A DNA stretch of 64,000 bases, taken from positions 1,922,001 through 1,986,000 of the forward strand of contig NZ_CP063373.1 in the NCBI RefSeq assembly GCF_015160855.1. Reading direction: 5' to 3'. This document shows, in pieces, positions 25,555 to 32,682 of this stretch; the first letter of the stretch is position 1, and each line of letters opens with the position of its first letter. The position numbers and the translations under genes were made by a program. The notes under the pieces were generated by a model. The model was not told the origin of the DNA. It was given only the letters and a program-made list of their open reading frames with translations, and made no database searches. Source of the DNA: Streptomyces ferrugineus. Its GTDB lineage: Bacteria; Actinomycetota; Actinomycetes; Streptomycetales; Streptomycetaceae.

Positions 25555-27330
25555 TCAGTCCTTCGAGGGGTGCGGGGTCGAGCCGTACGCCGTCAGGAAG
25601 CGGTCCCGGAAGGAACTCATCTTCCACACGGGGGCCTTGGCGGCGGGCTGGAGGCCGTCCGTCCAGTTCCAGTCGGCGATCTTGTCCAGCACCTTCGGGT
25701 CCTTGGCGACGATCGAGATCGGGACGTCCCGGCTGGCCCTGGTGCCGCTGACCCGGGACATCGGCTGGTGGTCGCCCAGGAAGACGAGGACGGTGTCGTC
25801 CGTGCCGTAGCGCTCCAGCCACTGGGTGAGGCTGGTGACGGAGTACGAGATCGACTTGCCGTACTCCTGCTTGGAGCGGGTGGAGTCGGAGATGATGTCC
25901 GACGGTTTCGTGCCGGACTTCTCGATGCCCTTGAAGACCGAGCCGTCGCCCAGGTTGTCCCAGCCGACCATCTTCGGGAGCGGCGCCCAGGGCTGGTGAC
26001 TGGAGGTCAGGATGATCTCCGCCATCAGCGGCTTGTCGCGCTTCTTGCCGTGCACCTGACGCTGGAAGGCCTCCAGGGCGTACTGGTCGGGCATCGTCGA
26101 CCAGCTGAACTTCGGCCCCTTGTAGCCCAGTTGGAAGGCGTTGTAGACCTTGTCGAGGCCGTAGTACTCCTGCTCCGGCCAGCCCTTCTGCACGCCTGGC
26201 ATCACCCCGACCGTGTCCCAGTCGCCGGTCTTCTTGAAGACCTTGGTGAGGCTCAGATGGTCGCTGGCCATGACGGTGCGGTAGCGCTGCTGGTTGTCGA
26301 TCCACAGGCCGGAGAGGGTCGAGGAGTGGCCGAGCCAGCTGCTGCCGCCGAAGGTCGCCGATGTCAGCCAGCCGCTCCTGGCGTGGTAGCCGGCCTTCGT
26401 GAGGGCCGCGTTGCTCGTGTCGAGGGTGCTCGTGACGCCGGGTGCGATCTCGGGGTCCTCGAGCGCGCTGCGGCCGTAGCTCTCGATGAACGTGAAGATG
26501 ACGTCCTTGCCGCGCAGGTCGGGGACCAGCTCGGCGGGCGGGGTGCCGCCGAAGGTGTCGGCCTTCGCGTCCTTCGCGAACTGCGCCTCGTCGCGCAGGG
26601 TGTCCATCGCCCGGGCCGCGTGCACCTTGACCACGCCGGCGGTGTGGTCCGCGGCGAACGGCACACCGGCAATCTGGAGGCCGAACGCCGTGCAGGTGAT
26701 CCAGACGGTGCCGGCGATCAGGGTGCCCCTGGACGCGTCCGCCTTGTGACGGGCCAGCACGTTCGCGACGCGGACGGTGGCCAGCGCGACGAGGGCCGTC
26801 AGGAGTACGGCGAGGACGATGACGCCGATGGTGAGCAGGACGGTGGTCGTGCCGCCGAGGGAGTCCTTCATGTACGACTGGGCGTCGTCGAGGAGTTCCC
26901 AGTCCAGGACGATGTTGAAGTGCCGGCCCAGGTATTCGTTGTATCCCATGTCCAGCACGTTGAGGACGGTGAGGGCGCCCAGGGCCGCGCCCGTGGTCGC
27001 CGCGGCGATGATGCGGGGGCGGCGGGGGAGGCTCAGAAGGACGGCGGCACCGATGACGGCCTCCGCGGGGAGGCGTACGAACTCTCGGAGTCTGAGGTTG
27101 CCGAGGGTGTTCGGCATCTGCAGGCAGACGTATATGAGGGCGGCGGCGAGGAGGGTGAGGGCCCAGCGGAGGTAGGGGCGGCGGGGCGGATACGGGGGGT
27201 TGTCGGCCTCGGCCTCGGTCTCGCCTTCGGCCGAGTCGTTCCCACCCGCACCACCCGTTTCGCTTTCGTCGTCGGGTGCCGGCTCGTCGTTGGGACCGGG
27301 GAGTTGGCGTTGGCGCGTGAAGACAGGCAC
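25555..27330 (-). CDS. LtaS-type membrane sulfatase/phosphoglycerol transferase
   Basis: 591 residues from GTG 27330 (AAGGA seven bases upstream); an earlier ATG at 27405 lacks a site. An acidic N-terminus is followed by five membrane segments (about 50-215) and an extracellular alkaline-phosphatase-fold domain. Metal-site landmarks are FTFIESYGRSAL, the nucleophile region GGSSWLGHSSTLSG, and VFLGDHQP. Relatives transfer phosphoglycerol to teichoic acids or lipids. Streptomyces have polyglycerol-phosphate-like wall polymers, so an envelope role is likely. The acidic N-terminal coding region is half of a long imperfect inverted repeat. Confidence 0.85.
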   Translation of the reverse strand: MPVFTRQRQLPGPNDEPAPDDESETGGAGGNDSAEGETEAEADNPPYPPRRPYLRWALTLLAAALIYVCLQMPNTLGNLRLREFVRLPAEAVIGAAVLLSLPRRPRIIAAATTGAALGALTVLNVLDMGYNEYLGRHFNIVLDWELLDDAQSYMKDSLGGTTTVLLTIGVIVLAVLLTALVALATVRVANVLARHKADASRGTLIAGTVWITCTAFGLQIAGVPFAADHTAGVVKVHAARAMDTLRDEAQFAKDAKADTFGGTPPAELVPDLRGKDVIFTFIESYGRSALEDPEIAPGVTSTLDTSNAALTKAGYHARSGWLTSATFGGSSWLGHSSTLSGLWIDNQQRYRTVMASDHLSLTKVFKKTGDWDTVGVMPGVQKGWPEQEYYGLDKVYNAFQLGYKGPKFSWSTMPDQYALEAFQRQVHGKKRDKPLMAEIILTSSHQPWAPLPKMVGWDNLGDGSVFKGIEKSGTKPSDIISDSTRSKQEYGKSISYSVTSLTQWLERYGTDDTVLVFLGDHQPMSRVSGTRASRDVPISIVAKDPKVLDKIADWNWTDGLQPAAKAPVWKMSSFRDRFLTAYGSTPHPSKD

Positions 27331-27602
27331 CCGAAGGTCCTTCCGTGCGAGGCCCCTGTTGGAGTGGTGTGGCGGGCCACGCTGGGGAGGCTGAGGGCCC
27401 GCCATTTCCTCCTACGGCCCCACCTCGGCCGATGTTCAGCCACCACGCCCCACAGCTCGGCAAACGCTCGGCAAACGCCAGGCCAACGGACCCGCGGCCG
27501 CCGACGGCGAGGACGCGGCACAGGGGCCACCCGCACCCGACGACGATGGCCGCACGGGCGGTGCGGGTGGGAACGACATCCGGCCGAAGGCGAAGCCGAG
27601 GC
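27211..27602. repeat. Long imperfect inverted repeat around the sulfatase 5' end
   Basis: About 70 bp at 27211-27279 recur as their reverse complement at 27533-27602. Runs of 14, 18 and 13 identical bases (for example GGTGCGGGTGGGAACGAC) are joined by short mismatched parts. The left arm encodes the acidic N-terminal linker of the sulfatase; the right arm lies in noncoding DNA before it. A directly repeated CTCGGCAAACG occurs nearby (about 27453-27473). This looks like an inverted duplication rather than a hairpin terminator. Confidence 0.7.
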
Positions 27603-27627
27603 CGCAGAACCCGCGCACCCCGGAGGG

Positions 27628-29565
27628 CTACGCCCCGCCCACCGCCGTCAGCAGCGCCAACGGCGCCGCCGCCGAGCGGGATTCGCGGACGCAGGCGTGC
27701 GGGTACGGCACCGGCTCCGCGTGCGTGTCGCGGCCGTAGCCCGCCAGCACCTCCGGCAGCCGGTGCCCGGTCGTCGTCGCCGCGTCGACCAGCGCGTGGG
27801 CCACCGTACGGGCTTCGTCGTGCAGGCCGTAGCGGGCCAGCCCCAGGGTGATCAGCGCGTTGTCGTGCGGCCAGACCGAGCCGCGGTGATAGGAGAGGGG
27901 GTGATACGCCGGTTGGCCCGAGGCCAGCGTGCGCACGCCCCAGCCCGAGAAGAAGTCGGGCTCCAACAACCGGCGGCCCACCAGCTCGCCGTACTCCTTG
28001 TCCAGCAGTCCGGACCAGAGCAGGTGCCCGGCGTCCGAGGCCAGCGCGTCCACCTGGCCGCCCGCGCCGTCCAGCGCCAGCGCCGGGAAGGAGTGCTCCG
28101 CCATCCAGAAGTCCCGCTGGAAGCGGTCCCGGAGGTCGCCGGCCGCCTGCTCCAGGAGCGCGGCGTACGTCGCGTCCTGCCACACCGTGCGCGCCAGCCA
28201 GGCCGTGCGGCGCAGGGCGTCGTAGGCGTACCCCTGGGCGCCCGCCGCCATGACCGGGCCGGCGGGGCGGGTGCCGTCGGAGGAGCAGATGGCGCCGGGG
28301 GAGTCCTTCCAGTTCTGGTTGGCCAGGCCGCCCTGGTCGGCGCGGTAGACCAGATAGCCGCGGGTGGTGAGGCCGCCGTGGTCCAGCATCCAGGCGATCG
28401 CCGCTCGGGCGTGGGGCTCCAGGCGGCGGGCGAGCGCGGTGTCGGCCGTCTGCTCCACGTACGCGCCCAGGAGGATCAGGAACAGCGGCGTCGCGTCCAC
28501 CGAGCCGTAGTAACGGCCGTACGGCACCTGGCCGAAGTGCGCCAGTTCGCCGTGCCGTACCTCGTGCACGATCTTGCCGGGCTGACAGACCGCGTCGACG
28601 CCGGTCCGCGTCGCCTGGGTCGCGGCCAGCGCCGCGAGGGTGGCCGCGGCCGGCCGGGGGCGGTAGGGGAGGGCGAAGAGCGAGGTGAGCAGGGCGTCGC
28701 GGCCCAGCAGGGTCAGGAACCAGGGGGCGCCCCCCGCGGGGACGCGCAGTTCCTCGCCGTCGGGCCCCTTCGCCGGGACCTCGAGCGTGGCCAGGTCGGC
28801 CAGGCCGCGGGCACAGGCGGCGGCCAGCTCGGGCCAGCCCGTCGGGAAGGCCACGCCCTCCACGAACTCGCCCTCCAGGGAGAGGAGTTGGGCGGACAGG
28901 GCGGCGGGGGAGCGGGGGACGCGCAGGGCTCGTTTGTCGCCGTGCGGGCGGGCCATCACCCGCAGGGTCAGCTCCGCCGTGCTGTGCGGTTCGAGGTCGA
29001 GGGCCCAGACCAGGCGGCGGGCGCCGGTTCCGGTCTCCTCCACGGCGTCGGGGACGGGGTCGGCCGTCACCGTCGTCACCGAGCGCCATTCGCCTCGCTG
29101 GTAGGCGAACTCCACGCCGTGTTCCAGGACTTGGCGGGATCGGGTGGCGCCGGTCTTGGCGTAGGTGCGGTGGTCGGAGCGCAGCTCGAACTGGTCGGTG
29201 AAGTCGGCGTCCGCGGTGAGCGCGAGACGGATCGTCGTCGGCACCGGGCGGTTGCTGGTGACCCGGAGGGATTCGACGAACGAGCCGTCTCCCACGGCCT
29301 GTTCACGGAAGAGCGTGTACGCGGGCGGCTCGTCGCGTCCGCCGCGCGGGACCAGCACACACCGTGCCGTGTCGCCGTCGGCCACGGGGGAGAGCGTCTC
29401 GGGCACCGCCCCGTCCACGGTGAGCTGCCAGCGGCTCAGATGCCGGGCGTCCCGTACGAACAACCCTTCCGGAGAGCCGGCGGCCCGTACGCCGCTGATG
29501 TCCCCGCCGTCGCCCACGGCGGCGAACGTTCCCCCGTACACGAGCAGATGATGACGGTCCGTCAT
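27628..29565 (-). CDS. Glycogen-debranching-like amylo-alpha-1,6-glucosidase
   Basis: 645 residues. An N-terminal beta-rich domain (HHLLVYGGTFAAVGDGGDISG) of the GDE_N type precedes an (alpha/alpha)6 barrel with the landmarks GRDALLTSL, YYGSVDATPLFL, NQNWKDSP and HPLSYHRGSVWPHDN. Relatives hydrolyse alpha-glucosidic branches or oligosaccharides. No signal peptide is present, so it is cytoplasmic. Its start overlaps the upstream glycosidase gene by 4 bp (ATGA), so the two enzymes form an operon controlled by the divergent ROK repressor. Confidence 0.88.
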   Translation of the reverse strand: MTDRHHLLVYGGTFAAVGDGGDISGVRAAGSPEGLFVRDARHLSRWQLTVDGAVPETLSPVADGDTARCVLVPRGGRDEPPAYTLFREQAVGDGSFVESLRVTSNRPVPTTIRLALTADADFTDQFELRSDHRTYAKTGATRSRQVLEHGVEFAYQRGEWRSVTTVTADPVPDAVEETGTGARRLVWALDLEPHSTAELTLRVMARPHGDKRALRVPRSPAALSAQLLSLEGEFVEGVAFPTGWPELAAACARGLADLATLEVPAKGPDGEELRVPAGGAPWFLTLLGRDALLTSLFALPYRPRPAAATLAALAATQATRTGVDAVCQPGKIVHEVRHGELAHFGQVPYGRYYGSVDATPLFLILLGAYVEQTADTALARRLEPHARAAIAWMLDHGGLTTRGYLVYRADQGGLANQNWKDSPGAICSSDGTRPAGPVMAAGAQGYAYDALRRTAWLARTVWQDATYAALLEQAAGDLRDRFQRDFWMAEHSFPALALDGAGGQVDALASDAGHLLWSGLLDKEYGELVGRRLLEPDFFSGWGVRTLASGQPAYHPLSYHRGSVWPHDNALITLGLARYGLHDEARTVAHALVDAATTTGHRLPEVLAGYGRDTHAEPVPYPHACVRESRSAAAPLALLTAVGGA

Positions 29566-31010
29566 CCCCGGCTCCCTCCCTTGGTGTCCCTGGGCTTCTC
29601 GAAGTCGTGCAGCAGATCGAGCGTGAGCGCGGCCGTCCAGCCGAAGCCGGTGGCCCCGCAGGCCTCGCCGGTGTACGGATCGACGTACTCGGCGAAGTCG
29701 GAGGCGGCGGCGAGGTCGAGCATCGCCGCGCGCAGGGCGTCGGCCCGGTTGCGCTCGCCGTGGGTGCGCAGGCCGCGCTCCAGCAGCCAGTTGGTGTTGA
29801 ACCAGGCCGGGCCCCGCCAGTAGCGGTGCGGGTCGAAGGCCTCGCCCAGCAGGTCGTACGACGGGGCGAGGCGGGTCGTGGCGCCGAGGCCGAAGTGCGG
29901 GCCGTGTGCCGTGCGGACCAGGGCGGTGGCGATGTCGCGCGGCAGGGTGGGGAGGAGTAGGGGGATCAGGCCCGCGACGCTGCGTTCGGCGATGAGCCTG
30001 CCCGACCGCACGTCATGGCAGAGGAACATCTCCCTCGCCGGGTCCCACATCCGGTCGATCAGCGCCGCCGTCAGGCGTTCGGCGCGCGCGTGCCGGGCCG
30101 TGCCCGTCGCGCCCAGTTCCGTCGCGATCCCGGCCAGCGCGTGCTCGGAGGCGATCAGCAGGGCGTTGAACGCCGGGTCCTCGACCGCGAACTGGCCCGG
30201 GCCGTCCACGTATCCCCGGTCCCGGTACTCCGTCGCGAGGCGCACATACCGCCCGTAGTCCAGATCCGTCGGCCGGTCCTCGGGTGCGCCGTGTGCGAGG
30301 TCGGCGCGGCGGAAGGAGCGGGCCGGGGCGGGCGTGACCCGGCTCAGGGGCGCGTCCCAGCAGGGGCTGTTGTCCATGCCCTGTTCCCAGGGGTGCACGA
30401 CGGACGCGAGGCCGGCGCCGCCGAGGTCGCGGCGGTGCAGCAGATAGCGGTGCCAGGCGGCCAGGCGGGGATACATCCGGGCGAGGAAGCCGCGCGCCCG
30501 GGACAGGCCCGGGTCGGCGCGGTGCACCAGCCAGGCGGCCAGCGCGTGCACCGGTGGCTGCACGATGCCGGAGGTCTGTACGGTGCGCGGGGCGCCGGTG
30601 GTGCGCCCGGCGGTCGAGGAGCGCCAGAAGTCGGGGCTCGGGAAGTAGGCGTCGAGCGGCACGGAGGGGTTGAAGACGATGTGCGGGATCCGCCCGTCGC
30701 CCCACTGGGCGTCCAGCAGCGTCTCCAGTTCGGTCTGCGCCCGTAACGGCGAGAGGTGCCGCAGGCCGATCGCGATGAACGCCGAGTCCCAGGACCACTG
30801 GTGCGGGTACAGGCCGCGGGAGGGGACCGTCGACGCTCCGGTCCAGTTGGCCTCCAGCACCTTGGCGGCTCTGACGTGCGGCGAGTCGGCCGTGGGCGGT
30901 GGATCGTATGCGATGTCACGGTCCGTGGGACGGGCGGTGAGTTGGGCAGTGCGATCCACTCGGGGCTCCCCGAAAGACGTCCGGCCGACCGGTTCGGTCA
31001 GCGCCACCAT
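29562..31010 (-). CDS. MGH1-like (GH63-type) glycoside hydrolase
   Basis: 482 residues from ATG 31010. The (alpha/alpha)6 barrel has landmarks YPHQWSWDSAFIAIGLRHL, SGIVQPPVHALAAW, HPWEQGMDNSP and YWRGPAWFNTNWLLERGL, as in mannosylglycerate or glucosylglycerate hydrolases and GH63 proteins. Substrate is open. No ribosome site is visible before the ATG. It is the first gene of a two-gene operon with the debranching-like enzyme and diverges from a ROK repressor. Confidence 0.85.
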   Translation of the reverse strand: MVALTEPVGRTSFGEPRVDRTAQLTARPTDRDIAYDPPPTADSPHVRAAKVLEANWTGASTVPSRGLYPHQWSWDSAFIAIGLRHLSPLRAQTELETLLDAQWGDGRIPHIVFNPSVPLDAYFPSPDFWRSSTAGRTTGAPRTVQTSGIVQPPVHALAAWLVHRADPGLSRARGFLARMYPRLAAWHRYLLHRRDLGGAGLASVVHPWEQGMDNSPCWDAPLSRVTPAPARSFRRADLAHGAPEDRPTDLDYGRYVRLATEYRDRGYVDGPGQFAVEDPAFNALLIASEHALAGIATELGATGTARHARAERLTAALIDRMWDPAREMFLCHDVRSGRLIAERSVAGLIPLLLPTLPRDIATALVRTAHGPHFGLGATTRLAPSYDLLGEAFDPHRYWRGPAWFNTNWLLERGLRTHGERNRADALRAAMLDLAAASDFAEYVDPYTGEACGATGFGWTAALTLDLLHDFEKPRDTKGGSRG

Positions 31011-31013
31011 AGA

Positions 31014-31029
31014 GTTACGTCTAGTTAAC
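31014..31029. promoter_or_regulatory. Candidate operator GTTACGTCTAGTTAAC
   Basis: An AT-rich 16-bp imperfect dyad (GTTA...TAAC ends) lies directly at the start of the glycosidase gene and 50 bp before the ROK gene. ROK repressors of sugar operons bind such sites in divergent promoters. The assignment is positional. Confidence 0.4.
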
Positions 31030-31079
31030 ACGCAAAACCCAATATGTAATGCAAGCTTGAGAAACACAAGGGGGTGTGC

Positions 31080-32276
31080 ATGAGCGCACGGGGCCAGGCG
31101 AGCGCCGGGGAACTCCTCGAACTGGTGCGGAGCGGACGGGCCGTCACACGCGGAGCACTTCAGCAGGCGACCGGGCTGTCCCGTGCCACCGTCGGCCAGC
31201 GCCTGGACCGGCTCTTCCGCGCCGGCTGGCTGCGCGAGGGGGCCGGCGGTCCCGTGGACTCCCCGCTGGGCGGGCGCCCCGCCATCACCCTGGAGTTCGA
31301 CGACACCCACGCCGTGGTCCTCGCCGCCGACCTGGAGACCCGGCACGCCCGTGCCGCCGTACTGTCGCTGACCGGCGAGATCCTCGCCGAGCACAGCGGC
31401 ACGCTGGTCGTCGAGGACGGGCCGCAGGCGGTGCTGGGCGAGCTGGCGCACTGGTTCGCCGAGCTGCTGGAGAAGGCCGGACGGCAGGCCGGGGAGGTGT
31501 GCGGCATCGGGCTCGCGGTGCCGGGGCCGGTGGACAGCGAGACCGGCCGGGTCGTCCAGCCGCCGATCATGCCGGGCTGGGACGGCTACGACATAAGAGG
31601 GCGGCTGGCCAGGGCCTTCGGCGAGCAGACGGGCGCCGGACCGGTGCCGGTCCTCGTCGACAACGACGCCAATCTCATGGCGTACGGCGAACAGCGCACG
31701 GGATATCCGCGGTGCTCGGCCTTCGTACTGGTCAAGGTGTCGACCGGGATCGGCGCCGGGGTCGTGGTGGACGGCTCGGTGTTCCGCGGGATCGACGGCG
31801 GCGCGGGCGACATCGGGCACATCCGGGTGGGCGCCGACGCGCAGTGCCGGTGTGGTTCGTACGGCTGCCTGGCCGCCGTCGCCAGCGGCGGTGCGGTGGC
31901 CCGGCGGCTGGCCGAGACCGGCGTGCCGGCGGCCTCCGGCTCGGATGTGCGGGACCTGCTGGCGTCGGGGCATCCGGGGGCGGCCGCGCTGGCACGGGAG
32001 GCCGGGCGGCAGGTCGGGGATGTGCTGGCGACCGTGGTGACGCTGCTCAACCCCGGGGTGCTGATGATCGCCGGGGATCTGGCCGGGACGCCGTTCCTCA
32101 CCGGCGTACGGGAGCTGCTGTACCAGCGGGCGCTGCCGCGCTCCACCGCTCATCTGGACGTGGTGACCTCGAAGCTGGGGGAGCGGGCCGGGCTGATCGG
32201 GGCCGGGGCGCTGGTCGTGGAGCATCTCTACGCGCCCGAGCGGGTGGAGGAGCGGCTGCTCGGGATGGGCGTATGA
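31080..32276 (+). CDS. ROK-family transcriptional repressor
   Basis: 398 residues, ATG 31080 with GGGGGT upstream. An N-terminal winged helix (about residues 1-65, RGALQQATGLSRATVGQRL) precedes the ROK sugar-kinase-like domain. The phosphate motif, DNDANLMAYGEQ, and the zinc motif QCRCGSYGCL are visible. ROK repressors release DNA on binding a sugar. Its position opposite the two-glycosidase operon points to control of that operon by a breakdown product. A strong hairpin terminator follows. Confidence 0.92.
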   Translation: MSARGQASAGELLELVRSGRAVTRGALQQATGLSRATVGQRLDRLFRAGWLREGAGGPVDSPLGGRPAITLEFDDTHAVVLAADLETRHARAAVLSLTGEILAEHSGTLVVEDGPQAVLGELAHWFAELLEKAGRQAGEVCGIGLAVPGPVDSETGRVVQPPIMPGWDGYDIRGRLARAFGEQTGAGPVPVLVDNDANLMAYGEQRTGYPRCSAFVLVKVSTGIGAGVVVDGSVFRGIDGGAGDIGHIRVGADAQCRCGSYGCLAAVASGGAVARRLAETGVPAASGSDVRDLLASGHPGAAALAREAGRQVGDVLATVVTLLNPGVLMIAGDLAGTPFLTGVRELLYQRALPRSTAHLDVVTSKLGERAGLIGAGALVVEHLYAPERVEERLLGMGV

Positions 32277-32364
32277 CGGGCGTGTTTCCGTTTTGCGCCG
32301 CGTCCGCATGGTGAAATCCGGGCGGCTGTGGGAGCGTGATTCTCGCCACCCTTGATAAGGGTTG

Positions 32365-32480
32365 CGCTCAGATGAGCGGATCTTGAGCGACTGCACTTCT
32401 CCAAGGGGTGGCACTCCGTGCCACCCCTTGATCGTTCATCGATCGAAATCAGACGTGCGGTAAGGGCGCTCATCTGAGCG
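32365..32480. promoter_or_regulatory. Twin 14-bp palindromes upstream of ppdK
   Basis: CGCTCAGATGAGCG (32365-32378) and CGCTCATCTGAGCG (32467-32480) are exact reverse complements of each other, and each is a CGCTCA-N2-TGAGCG palindrome. Their centres are 102 bp apart, flanking a terminator. They lie about 205-320 bp before the ppdK start in a 406-bp gap with no gene. The arrangement suggests two operators joined by a loop. Confidence 0.55.
32403..32429. terminator. Terminator after the ROK gene
   Basis: AAGGGGTGGCAC (32403-32414) pairs perfectly with GTGCCACCCCTT (32418-32429) across a 3-base loop, a 12-bp stem. It lies 127 bp after the ROK gene stop and isolates ppdK transcription. Confidence 0.9.
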
Positions 32481-32682
32481 AAATTCCGCACCCGTGGGCA
32501 CGCTTGCGTTCAAGAAGTGAAAACATCCGCCCGTCACGGCTTGCCAAGCTTTGACTTTCGATCCACTGGCGGACGGGTGGTTACAGGCGCATGACGCGTG
32601 AGTAGACGTACCCAGGCGCCTTCGATCTGGGTATGTTCCTCGCCGTCAGGGCAGCCACCACGTCCTCGAGGGAGTCGAGACC

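Noticed and set aside
25358..29823. Two very long open frames (over 1200 codons) on either strand across the sulfatase and glycosidase genes
   Set aside because: They are shifted or antisense frames kept open by high GC; the genes in the chosen frames show complete conserved domains.
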